Of a DNA stretch of 17,031 bases, positions 1 to 7,673 are shown piece by piece. Within the stretch, counting starts at the first letter, position 1, and the number at the start of each line of letters is the position of its first letter. The notes under the pieces were generated by a model. It was not told the DNA's origin. It was given only the letters and a program-made list of their open reading frames with translations, and made no database searches. Location of the stretch: positions 1-17,031 of the forward strand of contig JAGLNY010000090.1 of NCBI GenBank assembly GCA_023139255.1, given 5' to 3'. A program made the position numbers and the translations under genes. Source of the stretch: Spirochaetales bacterium (lineage in GTDB: Bacteria; Spirochaetota; Spirochaetia; JABMQR01).

Positions 1-770
1 TAAAAAATAAAAGTTCCTGCCATGCTGACAGCAATAATCCCCAGGGATAGTAAGAGAAAAACAGTATCCAATCTGCCTTTGTTTAGCAGAGAACCGGCTT
101 CGAAATATTTGAACGGGGTGAGGTATTTCATAAAATCAATCTTATCACTGATACCGACCAGGATTGATAGGATATAGGTAATAAGTAAAATACTTACTGC
201 ATAAATGCCAGATTTCTTGTACCTTTTTATAATCGCGGCAAGCAGCATGCCGATGCTGAGAAAAATCATTTGAATGATAAAAATAGTGAAAAGCATTAAC
301 CCAAGGAACTTATAGAAAGCACTATCCGGTGTATACTCTACAGATGTTATATAAATTACCAGACCGGTAGCAGCATTTATACTAATGCAATTAATCACTG
401 CACTGATCAACTTGCTGAAAATGACTTTTTGCCTTGTAACCGGCAGAGTAAGAAAAAATTCCACCGTTTTATCACGCTCTTCTTTGGCAATAATCGAATT
501 ACCGAGAAGAACAGCATATATACCAAGCATAATAGAGAAATAGGTCGATGTCATGCTTACAAAACCGCTCACTGTTGTGAGATTCGCACTATCCAGGGAA
601 AAGGCTTCCATCAGTGCTTTCGGCATTGAATCAAGTATAGCTGTCATCTCAGGATTGTTATAGTATGCTGAGAATTCAGACATCATCATGAAAATAATTG
701 CAGCAATACAGCAAATCCAGATAAGGAGTGATTTCATGTTTGCCCGTAATTCTCTTTTAATGATATTCAT
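1..770 (-). CDS. ABC-2 type transporter permease, 3' end cut by window edge
   Basis: This is the membrane subunit of an ABC exporter. The reading frame runs from the ATG at 770 to the left edge with no stop (256 residues visible). By comparison with the paralogue just upstream, only a few C-terminal residues are probably missing. It begins MNIIKRELRANMKSLLIW and has about six hydrophobic stretches. A cytoplasmic segment EERDKTVEFFLTLPVTRQ matches the paralogue's EERELTADFLMSKPVSRR, which is typical of the ABC-2 fold. A second shared block is LTPFKYFEAG versus ITPFYHFEAS. An ATG at 776 is only 2 nt from the AGGAG, whereas 770 sits 8 nt away, so 770 is the better start. It lies 11 bp after the upstream permease stop, so it is the last visible gene of a three-gene operon. 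The substrate is not evident. Confidence 0.85.
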   Translation of the reverse strand, partial: MNIIKRELRANMKSLLIWICCIAAIIFMMMSEFSAYYNNPEMTAILDSMPKALMEAFSLDSANLTTVSGFVSMTSTYFSIMLGIYAVLLGNSIIAKEERDKTVEFFLTLPVTRQKVIFSKLISAVINCISINAATGLVIYITSVEYTPDSAFYKFLGLMLFTIFIIQMIFLSIGMLLAAIIKRYKKSGIYAVSILLITYILSILVGISDKIDFMKYLTPFKYFEAGSLLNKGRLDTVFLLLSLGIIAVSMAGTFIF

Positions 771-781
771 GAACATATCTC

Positions 782-1585
782 CTATAAAGAATGAATATTG
801 CGTTTTAAATATAAGAGGTAACTTGATACAATAGAAACAATAATAATACCTATGCTTATTGAGGCCGTTGCCATATTATATTTTCCATGTTCTATAATGT
901 AAGATGCCTCAAAATGATAAAAGGGAGTTATTATTCCCAGAAGTTCCCCTCCAATAATGCCTCTTAATGCATTAAGGATATAGAGACCGAATGCAAGTGC
1001 CATGGAAAAAGCAAGTACGCTTCGTATTTTTTTTACCAGTACCGAAACGAGCATACCTATACAGAGAAAAAACAGTTGAAAAATAATAATAGTTGATAAC
1101 AAAACTATCAGATTTCCTGGTTCAAAGGCATGACCATCCCGGAAAAGCATAATGCTGCCGAAACTGCCGACCCAGACACATAGGTTGGTAATTAAAAGGC
1201 TTACAAAGGCCGCCATAAATTTTGCTATGATAATTCGCCGACGGGATACGGGTTTGCTCATCAAAAAGTCTGCTGTTAATTCCCTCTCTTCTACTGATAA
1301 AAAATGAAATCCATAATACGAACTTTGCATAGCAAGGCACAACTGTACGAAAGCAAAGGTAAATGTGAAGTAACCCAATACACTGGATAATGACAAACTA
1401 CCTGCCATTCCAAAGGCTTTCAACATTGCTTCCGGATAATTTTCCAAAATCATATCCATGAGTGCTGCATCAGCTGCCATGCTTGGGTAGATGCCCATAA
1501 ACAGCACAAGCAACCCTGCAATTGATATTGACCAGATTATAATCGAATTTCTGTACATCTTTAATTCATAGGTAAATATATTCAT
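782..1585 (-). CDS. ABC-2 type transporter permease
   Basis: This 267-residue integral membrane protein begins MNIFTYELKMYRNSIIIW. It has an N-terminal membrane helix, a long extracytoplasmic loop, then the cytoplasmic segment EERELTADFLMSKPVSRR, followed by four to five further helices, the usual ABC-2 layout. It is paralogous to the next gene, so the two probably form a heterodimeric channel powered by the upstream ATPase. The start has AGGAAG 4 nt before the ATG. The ATPase gene ends 8 bp upstream, so the genes are co-transcribed. Two-permease plus one-ATPase operons of this kind often export peptides, antibiotics or lipids, but nothing here identifies the cargo. Confidence 0.88.
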   Translation of the reverse strand: MNIFTYELKMYRNSIIIWSISIAGLLVLFMGIYPSMAADAALMDMILENYPEAMLKAFGMAGSLSLSSVLGYFTFTFAFVQLCLAMQSSYYGFHFLSVEERELTADFLMSKPVSRRRIIIAKFMAAFVSLLITNLCVWVGSFGSIMLFRDGHAFEPGNLIVLLSTIIIFQLFFLCIGMLVSVLVKKIRSVLAFSMALAFGLYILNALRGIIGGELLGIITPFYHFEASYIIEHGKYNMATASISIGIIIVSIVSSYLLYLKRNIHSL

Positions 1586-1593
1586 ATTTCTTC

Positions 1594-2466
1594 CTACTTG
1601 TAATAGTGCATGAAAATCTCTTCCAAAGAGGGCTCTTCAATAAGAACATCCTGAACAGTCTCAGCACCAATTGCACCGATCATCTTATTGATGTCGCCAT
1701 TGTAGTAGAATTTTATCTCATGAGCTTGTTTCTGCAGTTCGCTGACACCCTCAATGTTGAATTTGCTCTCATCAAGTTTGTCCCCTCTTACCGTAATTTT
1801 TTTATAATGTACTGCACTGAGAGTCTTGATATCTTCGAGTTTAACGATAGATCCTTCTTTGATAATAGCTACACGATTACACAGTGCCTGAACTTCGGCT
1901 AATATATGTGATGAGAAAAAGACAGTTGCCCCTTTTTTGTTCTCTTTTTCTATTATGTCAAAGAATTTTTGCTGCATAAGCGGGTCAAGACCGCTGGTTG
2001 GTTCATCAAGCATGATGAGTTTTGGTTCGTGCAGTAATCCCTGGACGATACCCACTTTCTTTTTGTTTCCATAAGAGAGGTCGTCAATTCGGCGTTTCAG
2101 ATCCAGTTCCATTATTTCCGCAAGTTCATGGGTGCGTTTAGTGCAGTCTTTTTTGTAAAAACTTGCTGAGTATTTGAGTAAATCAATTACTTTCATTTTA
2201 TCATAGTAGAAGACTTCCGAGGGCAGGTATCCAATATCCTGACGAATCTCAGGCCCATACTTTATGCAGTCTTTTCCGAAGATGGTTGCGGAGCCGCTGG
2301 TTGGGAAAATGAGTGAGAGCAGTGTCCTGATTGTTGTTGATTTTCCTGCACCGTTGGGTCCGATAAAACCAAATATTTCGCCCTCTTTGACATTGAAGCT
2401 GACATCGATGATGCCTCTGGCTTTGCCGTAATACTTGGTAAGATTGTTAATCTCTATAACATTCAT
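1594..2466 (-). CDS. ABC transporter ATP-binding protein
   Basis: This is the nucleotide-binding subunit of the exporter, 290 residues from the start used here. Visible motifs are Walker A GPNGAGKST (36-44), signature LSYGN (130-134, a variant of LSGGQ), Walker B LIMLDEP (150-156) with catalytic Glu155, D-loop SGLD and the switch His187 in SSH. The Q-loop region reads GYLPSE, with Ser where Gln is usual. A longer open frame exists back to 2550. The ATG at 2466 was chosen because GGAG lies 8 nt upstream, the family consensus (VIEINNLTKYYG) starts right there, and a strong promoter overlaps the extension. It resembles the BcrA/CcmA-like group of exporter ATPases. It is the first gene of the operon with the two permeases downstream. 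Confidence 0.93.
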   Translation of the reverse strand: MNVIEINNLTKYYGKARGIIDVSFNVKEGEIFGFIGPNGAGKSTTIRTLLSLIFPTSGSATIFGKDCIKYGPEIRQDIGYLPSEVFYYDKMKVIDLLKYSASFYKKDCTKRTHELAEIMELDLKRRIDDLSYGNKKKVGIVQGLLHEPKLIMLDEPTSGLDPLMQQKFFDIIEKENKKGATVFFSSHILAEVQALCNRVAIIKEGSIVKLEDIKTLSAVHYKKITVRGDKLDESKFNIEGVSELQKQAHEIKFYYNGDINKMIGAIGAETVQDVLIEEPSLEEIFMHYYK

Positions 2467-2497
2467 TTGAGTAACTCCTCTTGTGGGGTTCTGTATG

Positions 2498-2526
2498 ATG
2501 ATAGTAGGCATAATGTGTTTTGTCCA
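2498..2526 (-). promoter_or_regulatory. Sigma-70-type promoter of the ABC exporter operon
   Basis: On the minus strand the -35 is TGGACA (2526-2521) and the -10 is TATCAT (2503-2498), with a 17-bp spacer. Each box has one mismatch to consensus. Transcription would start near 2491, giving a leader of about 25 nt that contains the GGAG of the ATPase gene. It lies in the 99-bp gap after the pdxR stop, so the ABC operon need not depend on pdxR transcription. Confidence 0.65.
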
Positions 2527-2565
2527 GCCCGACCTGATGGTTCTCTGCAACTACAGGAAGGGCCT

Positions 2566-4104
2566 TCACATGAGCGGACTGATATAATCAGTGCTCCTGG
2601 AGCTGGTTTGCAGCGTATGCAGAACCTGCGCAATGGTTTTGATCCCCCTGTCGATTTGTTCGTCGGCAACCGCTGCTATACTCAGACGCAGGTGATCATC
2701 ATGATCCTTGTTTCCGGCGCGAAACACATTACCGGGGGTGCAGAGCACTCCTTCATGTGCAGCTGCCTTATAAACATCTACTGCACGGATGCCCTGCGGC
2801 AGGGGAACCCAAAGATTGAATCCCCCCTTCGGTGTCTCGAAATGTGTACAGGTTGGAAGATGTTTCCTGACTGCCTCAAGCAGCTTGTTCAGTCGTCGGC
2901 GGAAGAGGTCCCGCATTTGATCAAGATGCTGTTCCCAATCACCTGAGTGCAGGTAGCTGGCGAAAGCACGCTGAATAAGCCCTGATGATGCGATATCGGT
3001 AAGGTGTTTTGCCTGAAGAATGTCACGGGATAATTTTCCGGGAGCTGCGAGAAACCCTATGCGTAAGCCCGGCATAAGCAGTTTCGAAAAACTTTTGATA
3101 TAGATTACCCGTTCATCATCCTTCCAGTCATACGTCTTGAGCGGTTTAGATCGTTCACCTGTACTGAAGGTGAGATCCGACAGGTAGTCATCTTCGATGA
3201 TATAACAACCGAATTGGTGTGCAATATCGATGATAACTTGCCGTTTTTCACTGCTGTAACTGCAGGTCGTCGGATTCTGGTAATCGGGCATGAGGTAAAG
3301 TACTTTTGGTTTGTAGAACGCCATGCTTTTTTCCAGATACTCGATATTGATGCCGTCACTCTCCATGGGAATCCCGACAATCTGTGCGCCGCGTGACTTA
3401 AATACAGCCAGAGCCCCGGTATAGGTGGGATCTTCCACGAGCACCCGGTCCCCGGGTTTTATCAGGGCTTTTGCCGCGATGTCGATTCCCTGCTGTGCGC
3501 CGGAAATAGTCTGCAGACGATCGGCCGGAGTTATGATTCCGTATCGTGATTTAAGAAGTGTACTTACCTGTTCGCGCAGGGGGAGATAGCCGTTGCTTAC
3601 ATCGTATTCGAAGGCTGCACCGCCGTCGCGATCCAGAACGATATTGAGCGCTTGTTTGAAGGCTTTTACCGGGAAAAGGTCTGAGGTCGGGGTCGATGTT
3701 GCGAAGTTGGTCTGCTCTTTCGTGAGAACGATGCTGCCGCGCTGCATCAGCTCAATTTCATCATCAAGATAGAGTTCATCGTTATTGAGGTCACTGGATA
3801 CGGCTTCCGGTGCATTTTCCCTGGATGCTGCATGTGTATGATCTTTGGGGCTTTGTCTATAAAGAGCACCGACATAGACTCCGCTTCCCTTGATTTTGGT
3901 TACCAATCCTTTGCCCTGAAGTTGTTCATAGGCTTTGACTATGGTGATGGTATTGACGGAGAGTTCCCCAGCCAGATGTCGTATGGGGGGAAGTTTGTCA
4001 CCCGGCTGCAGCTCCCCATCTTTGATTTTCTGTTCAATTTGCCCGGCAATCTGGAGGTATTTGGGGCCATTGTCTGTCAATTGTATCGGTACAATAAATT
4101 TCAT
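2566..4104 (-). CDS. pdxR: MocR-family PLP-binding transcriptional regulator (PdxR type)
   Basis: This 512-residue regulator joins an N-terminal GntR-type winged helix (about residues 10-80, including PGDKLPPIRHLAGELSVN and GSGVYVG) to a fold-type I aminotransferase domain (about 140-500). The PLP lysine is Lys341 in SFSKLLMPGLRIG, with PDYQNPT and IIEDDYLSDL as further aminotransferase motifs. MocR proteins of this type control PLP synthesis by sensing PLP. The divergent position next to pdxS supports naming it pdxR. The ATG at 4104 was chosen because the MKFIVPIQL start fits the family and GGAGAG lies about 10 nt upstream. In-frame ATGs at 4122, 4140 and 4161 are less likely. An operator-like palindrome lies inside codons 4-9, suggesting autoregulation by roadblock or promoter occlusion. 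Confidence 0.9.
   Translation of the reverse strand: MKFIVPIQLTDNGPKYLQIAGQIEQKIKDGELQPGDKLPPIRHLAGELSVNTITIVKAYEQLQGKGLVTKIKGSGVYVGALYRQSPKDHTHAASRENAPEAVSSDLNNDELYLDDEIELMQRGSIVLTKEQTNFATSTPTSDLFPVKAFKQALNIVLDRDGGAAFEYDVSNGYLPLREQVSTLLKSRYGIITPADRLQTISGAQQGIDIAAKALIKPGDRVLVEDPTYTGALAVFKSRGAQIVGIPMESDGINIEYLEKSMAFYKPKVLYLMPDYQNPTTCSYSSEKRQVIIDIAHQFGCYIIEDDYLSDLTFSTGERSKPLKTYDWKDDERVIYIKSFSKLLMPGLRIGFLAAPGKLSRDILQAKHLTDIASSGLIQRAFASYLHSGDWEQHLDQMRDLFRRRLNKLLEAVRKHLPTCTHFETPKGGFNLWVPLPQGIRAVDVYKAAAHEGVLCTPGNVFRAGNKDHDDHLRLSIAAVADEQIDRGIKTIAQVLHTLQTSSRSTDYISPLM
4080..4095. promoter_or_regulatory. PdxR operator candidate inside the pdxR coding start
   Basis: ATTGTATCGGTACAAT is an inverted repeat with 6-bp arms (ATTGTA/TACAAT). 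It differs by one base from the operator in front of pdxS. It is read as codons IVPIQL of pdxR, just after the start codon. Its centre is 104 bp from the centre of the other site, close to ten helical turns, so the two sites face the same side of the DNA. Binding by PdxR is inferred. Confidence 0.6.
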
Positions 4105-4154
4105 ACTACTACTTCTCTCCATTTGTATTGACAATTCCATTAAATGTACGTATA

Positions 4155-4186
4155 TTGCCACTACAATAGTGTTATCTATTTATATT
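4155..4186 (+). promoter_or_regulatory. Candidate pdxST promoter
   Basis: The best-looking hexamers are TTGCCA (4155-4160) and TATATT (4181-4186), with a 20-bp spacer longer than ideal. A weaker ATTTAT (4178-4183) gives a 17-bp spacer. In either case the -10 overlaps or abuts the 18-bp operator, and transcription would start about 30 nt before pdxS. A promoter this poor without help fits a regulated gene. Confidence 0.35.
4159..4171. promoter_or_regulatory. Possible auxiliary regulator site between pdxR and pdxS
   Basis: CACTACAATAGTG has 5-bp inverted arms (CACTA/TAGTG) and contains the half-site TACAAT (4163-4168). That half-site occurs in both full operators, 31 bp and 73 bp away, which is near three and seven helical turns. 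It is weaker than the two main palindromes and may be chance. Confidence 0.3.
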
Positions 4187-4200
4187 GTATCGATACAATA
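4183..4200. promoter_or_regulatory. PdxR operator candidate at the pdxS promoter
   Basis: TATTGTATCGATACAATA is an 18-bp perfect palindrome ending 22 bp before the pdxS start codon. The same core recurs with one change within the start of pdxR. The site covers the likely -10 and start-point region, which would fit repression of pdxST when PdxR is bound. Known PdxR proteins can also activate, so the sign of control is not determined here. Confidence 0.7.
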
Positions 4201-4222
4201 AAGAAAATGCAAGGGGGAAAAT

Positions 4223-5101
4223 ATGAATACACAGTATAAACTCAACAAAGACCTGGCCAGGATGCTCAAGGGCGGGGTTATCATGGATGTCATGAATGTC
4301 GAGCAGGCAAAAATTGCAGAAGCCGCCGGTGCATCGGCAGTTATGGCACTGGAACGGATTCCCTCCGAGATCCGGAAGGCGGGAGGGGTTTCGCGGATGT
4401 CTGATCCGGAAATGATTATCCGTATCAAGGATGCTGTCACTATCCCGGTTATGGCAAAGGTACGCATCGGGCATATCGTCGAAGCTGATATTCTACAGAG
4501 TCTGGGTATCGATTACATTGACGAAAGTGAGGTGCTCACTCCGGCAGATGACCAGTATCACATTGATAAGCAAGCGTATAAGATTCCGTTTGTCTGCGGT
4601 GCACGTGATCTTGGAGAGGCTCTTCGGCGTATTGGTGAAGGTGCTGCGATGATCCGCACGAAAGGTGAGGCTGGTACCGGGAATATCGTGGAGGCTGTAC
4701 GTCATCAGCGAAAGATCCAGCAGCAGATAGCGCAGCTCCATACAATGCCGACAGAAGAACTTATGAGTGCAGCTAAAGATTTGCAGGCACCGTACGATCT
4801 GGTTGTAGAAGTGGCTGACAGCGGTGCTTTGCCGGTTGTTAACTTTGCTGCAGGCGGCATTGCCACTCCGGCCGATGCTGCATTGATGATGCGGTTGGGA
4901 AGTGACGGGGTTTTTGTCGGTTCCGGAATTTTTGCCTCGGAGGATCCGGCAGCACGTGCACAGGCTATCGTGCTTGCGGTTGCCAACTATCAGGATTCGC
5001 AGTTGGTTGCCAAAGTATCAACTGGATTGGGAGAGGCTATGCGTGGTCTGAATTTGGCAGATTTGTCCCAGGATCAGAGATTTGCACAGCGGGGGTGGTA
5101 G
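4223..5101 (+). CDS. pdxS: Pyridoxal 5'-phosphate synthase, synthase subunit PdxS
   Basis: PdxS makes PLP from ribose 5-phosphate, glyceraldehyde 3-phosphate and ammonia in the DXP-independent pathway. The 292-residue length matches the family, and the protein is a cytoplasmic (beta/alpha)8 barrel. Key residues are present: Asp22 in MDVMNVEQAKIAE, Lys79 in VMAKVRIGH (equivalent to Lys81 of Bacillus subtilis) and Lys147 in RTKGEAGTGN (equivalent to Lys149). The phosphate-binding loops NFAAGGIATPADAALMM and VFVGSGIFAS are also intact. The ATG is preceded by AGGGGG at 5 nt. pdxT overlaps its 3' end, so both subunits are made from one transcript. Expression is probably controlled by the divergent pdxR gene. 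Confidence 0.97.
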   Translation: MNTQYKLNKDLARMLKGGVIMDVMNVEQAKIAEAAGASAVMALERIPSEIRKAGGVSRMSDPEMIIRIKDAVTIPVMAKVRIGHIVEADILQSLGIDYIDESEVLTPADDQYHIDKQAYKIPFVCGARDLGEALRRIGEGAAMIRTKGEAGTGNIVEAVRHQRKIQQQIAQLHTMPTEELMSAAKDLQAPYDLVVEVADSGALPVVNFAAGGIATPADAALMMRLGSDGVFVGSGIFASEDPAARAQAIVLAVANYQDSQLVAKVSTGLGEAMRGLNLADLSQDQRFAQRGW

Positions 5102-5690
5102 TAAACCCCTGATTATCGGTGTCCTGGCACTGCAGGGTGGGAATTTGGAGCATGCAGCCCTGCTCGACAGGTTGGGATTGCCGAATCTGCAGGTAACGGC
5201 TATTCGGTCAGCTGGAGAGCTTGAAGGTCTTGATGGTATTATTTTACCGGGCGGAGAAAGCACGGCACAGGGGCTGCTTCTTGAGCATTTTGGTATGGTG
5301 GAACCGCTGCGTCAACTTATCAGAGATGGGCTGCCGGTGTGGGGTACCTGTGCAGGGATGATTCTGCTTGCCAAGGGGGTTGAAGGTCAGGCCGTTTCAG
5401 TACTTGACTGTATGGATATTACTGTCAGACGCAACTGGTATGGCAGCCAGCTTGAAAGTTTTATAACAGAGATTGCGATGGAAGGGATTCCTGGTGATTT
5501 AGCTGAGGTGGTATTCATCCGGGCACCAGGGGTAGTCAGTACAGGGGTTGATGTGGAGGTGCTTGCATCCGTCCTGGGACAGCCGGTAGCCTGCCGGCAG
5601 CGTAATATGATTGTAACGGCATTTCATCCCGAACTGACTGAAGATACCCGCTTCCATCGGTTCTTTATCGACCATGTGCTCTCCTTGTAG
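5082..5690 (+). CDS. pdxT: Pyridoxal 5'-phosphate synthase, glutaminase subunit PdxT
   Basis: PdxT is a class I glutamine amidotransferase that releases ammonia from glutamine and passes it to PdxS. The catalytic triad is visible as Cys90 in WGTCAGM and His182/Glu184 in AFHPEL. The LPGGEST loop is at 55-61, and the N-terminal GVLALQG is typical. Its 202 residues are close to the usual length (about 190-200). No ATG fits: the frame opens at a TTG (5082) lying within pdxS, with AGGA 8 nt upstream, so the genes overlap by 20 nt and are probably translationally coupled. A CTG at 5109 would fit the family N-terminus more tightly but has poorer spacing. Residues NWYGSQLESF replace the more common N-x-[FY]-G-R-Q block. 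Confidence 0.95.
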   Translation: MHSGGGSKPLIIGVLALQGGNLEHAALLDRLGLPNLQVTAIRSAGELEGLDGIILPGGESTAQGLLLEHFGMVEPLRQLIRDGLPVWGTCAGMILLAKGVEGQAVSVLDCMDITVRRNWYGSQLESFITEIAMEGIPGDLAEVVFIRAPGVVSTGVDVEVLASVLGQPVACRQRNMIVTAFHPELTEDTRFHRFFIDHVLSL

Positions 5691-5696
5691 GTGAGA

Positions 5697-6236
5697 TTAA
5701 GTGCTGTTTTTTGTTTTCAGGATGCGCGGTGGTATGATTTGATTCTTTTTCGCTTGTCCGATTTGACGAGCTAACCGTAAGAGCATGTTTTGAAAGAGGT
5801 TCTGAAGAATAACCATTTCCGGATCAATCTGCTCAATTAACTCGCGGTAAATAGATTGTAAGGATTCAACAAAAATATCAGGGGAGGGCAGTTTTATAAC
5901 GCTATTGGGTTTAAACCCGGAACCTGCAATCAGAGGTGATATTGTTTTTCCTTCAAAATGAACCCATGAATGTGTCCACTCAGCATCAGGATTTCCATAG
6001 TAGTGACCATTAGTATCGGACCAGATAATAAAACTTCCCGATGAATACTTGTTAATCCCGATATACGATTTAACAAAAACCGGATTATGAAAACAGACCA
6101 GCATCCAATCGCCTGTTCCAGCGGGACGATCAACAATTACTCTCTTCATAGTTTCATGTATACCTATTCCAGTGACATTACAGGCTGTTGTATCGGGGGT
6201 TTTTGTCGGTTCCAGGAATAATTTCACTGAGTTCAT
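5697..6236 (-). pseudogene. AraC-family regulator truncated to its sensor domain (no HTH)
   Basis: The 179 residues match the N-terminal ligand-binding half of AraC-type regulators: GTGDWMLVCFHNPVF, a cupin-like core with HSWVHFEG, then a helical linker (IYRELIEQIDPEMVILQNLFQNMLL). After RILKTK the frame ends (NST, stop), exactly where the roughly 100-residue AraC HTH domain should begin. Translating the other two frames toward pdxT gives nothing like an HTH, and the pdxT stop is only 6 bp away, so the DNA-binding half has been lost by deletion. The start at 6236 (MNSVKLFLEPTKT) has GGAAGG 7 nt upstream. It is divergent from the GH172 gene, which the intact protein probably regulated. It could be a decaying gene or a free sensor domain. 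Confidence 0.75.
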
Positions 6237-6394
6237 TTTAATACCTTCCGTTGGCAGTCGATGGGTCTGTGATTCACGCTCTTTCATAAGATAGAACAAA
6301 TTTATTATAAGATATACCATTTTATCAACTAAAAAAAGGTGTATTATTCGTATATAGCTTTGATAATATTATACAAATCAAGGAGACAATTAAT
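6237..6394. promoter_or_regulatory. Divergent promoter region between the AraC remnant and the GH172 gene
   Basis: This 158-bp AT-rich gap must hold both promoters. On the minus strand a TATAAT (6309-6304) with TTAGTT 17 bp upstream could serve the AraC gene. On the plus strand only weak -10-like sequences (TATTAT/TATAC around 6366-6374) are seen. No clear inverted repeat stands out. Confidence 0.35.
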
Positions 6395-7546
6395 ATGAAA
6401 TTTAATGGATTACATTGCAGTCCTGATACTATGTATCTGCTCTCAGATGCAGAATCACGTTCAATCAGTTCAGAGAACAAGACCGGGGCCAAATCCGGAG
6501 GCGGACGGGAGCCAATTCCTGTTGATGAAAACGGCAATAAAATAGGTGCTGCCCGTGAATTGGGAGTTGGTTGGAAAGTTAAACCTTGTGAAAAAATCAA
6601 ACCGGGAGAAACGCTGGTTCTTGCCAATATTGAGGGTCCCGGCTGTATCCAGCAGATATGGATGACTCCTACCGGTGGTTATCGTAATACTATTCTGCGA
6701 ATTTATTATGATGGACAGGAAAATCCCGGTGTTGAATGCCCTGTCGGGGATTTTTTTGCTTCGGCTTTTACCAGTTTTAATAAATTTGCCCAGATTAGTT
6801 CATTAATGGTTTGTGTTAATCCGGGGAATGCGTTTAACTGCTATTGGCCAATGCCTTTCAGGAAACGTATCAAAATCACTATGGAAAACATCTCGCAGTT
6901 TGACGATGAGGTGGGAATTTTCTACCAAATTAACTACGCTCTGAATGATGTTCCTGAAGATGCCGCTTACTTTCATGCTCAATTCAGGCGGGTCAATCCT
7001 CTTCCCTATGGCGATGTCTATACGATTCTCGACGGTATTAAGGGTCAGGGACAGTATGTCGGAACCTATATGGCCTGGGGGCTCAACAATAACGGTTGGT
7101 GGGGTGAAGGTGAGATCAAATTCTATATGGATGGAGATACTGATCCCGCATTGTCTGACGGCAGTGAAATAGCCGGTTCAACCGGTTATCCTACAATATG
7201 CGGTACAGGGACGGAGGACTATTTCTGCGGTTCATACAATTTTGAAAATAAGGCAACAAAACAATATCAGGAATTTACTACACCATATGCAGGTGTTCCG
7301 CATATTGTCCGTCCGGATGGTGTGTATAATTCAAATACGAGATTCAGTCTTTACCGTTGGCATGTGACAGATCCTATCCGGTTTAAGCAGGATTTGAAAG
7401 TTACTATCCAGGCTTTAGGCTGGAAAAAATCAGGTCTTTACAATCCTCTCAAGGATGATATTGCATCGGTAGCCTTCTGGTACCAGACTTTACCTGCAGT
7501 CGAATTCCCAAAATTGCCCTCATCGGATGAATTGGAAATTGTGTGA
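6395..7546 (+). CDS. GH172-type glycoside hydrolase (DUF2961 family)
   Basis: This 383-residue single-domain protein belongs to the DUF2961 family, founded as glycoside hydrolase family 172 by a bifidobacterial difructose-dianhydride I synthase/hydrolase and extended to arabinofuranosidases. Conserved features seen are the N-terminal ISSENKTGAKSGGGRE, GPGCIQQIWMT, DFFASAF, the acidic GEGEIKFYMDGD (Glu238/Glu240), CGTGTEDYFCGSYNF (Glu274) and SLYRWHVTDPIRF. Which glutamates are catalytic cannot be fixed without alignment. There is no signal peptide, so it probably acts in the cytoplasm on imported oligosaccharides. AAGGAGA lies 8 nt before the ATG. The neighbouring broken AraC gene was probably its regulator. 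The substrate (fructofuranoside or arabinofuranoside) is not determined. Confidence 0.88.
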   Translation: MKFNGLHCSPDTMYLLSDAESRSISSENKTGAKSGGGREPIPVDENGNKIGAARELGVGWKVKPCEKIKPGETLVLANIEGPGCIQQIWMTPTGGYRNTILRIYYDGQENPGVECPVGDFFASAFTSFNKFAQISSLMVCVNPGNAFNCYWPMPFRKRIKITMENISQFDDEVGIFYQINYALNDVPEDAAYFHAQFRRVNPLPYGDVYTILDGIKGQGQYVGTYMAWGLNNNGWWGEGEIKFYMDGDTDPALSDGSEIAGSTGYPTICGTGTEDYFCGSYNFENKATKQYQEFTTPYAGVPHIVRPDGVYNSNTRFSLYRWHVTDPIRFKQDLKVTIQALGWKKSGLYNPLKDDIASVAFWYQTLPAVEFPKLPSSDELEIV

Positions 7547-7571
7547 TTGTTGACCAGACTTGAAGTGATAT

Positions 7572-7622
7572 GAATTCGGTGTTGTGGATTCGGTGTCTGA
7601 CACCGAATCCAACACCGAATCC
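7572..7622. repeat. Nested palindrome of four 12-bp units
   Basis: The core is GGATTCGGTGTC (7586-7597), one T, and its exact complement GACACCGAATCC (7599-7610). It is flanked by a second pair, GAATTCGGTGTT (7572-7583) and AACACCGAATCC (7611-7622), which pair with one mismatch. The whole can fold into a long hairpin with a GT bulge. There is no T-run on either side, so it is not an ordinary intrinsic terminator. It resembles REP-type intergenic palindromes, which is an inference. Confidence 0.75.
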
Positions 7623-7673
7623 AAATAGATATACCTACATACTTCGCTAAAAGTAACGAAATAGATGTAAATT

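Noticed and set aside
2467..2550. N-terminal extension of the ABC ATPase (28 residues)
   Set aside because: The extension has no family match, overlaps the promoter at 2498-2526, and the ATG at 2466 has a proper GGAG.
2467..2946. 159-codon plus-strand open frame opposite the 3' part of pdxR
   Set aside because: It is antisense to a clear MocR gene, has Cys-rich odd composition and no family resemblance or ribosome binding site.
5400..5699. Missing AraC HTH encoded in another frame by a frameshift at the A-rich end
   Set aside because: Both other frames were read toward pdxT and show no AraC HTH pattern; the region is occupied by an intact pdxT.
7572..7622. Intrinsic terminator for the GH172 gene
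   Set aside because: The hairpin is strong but no T-run follows on either strand, so the simple terminator model does not fit.
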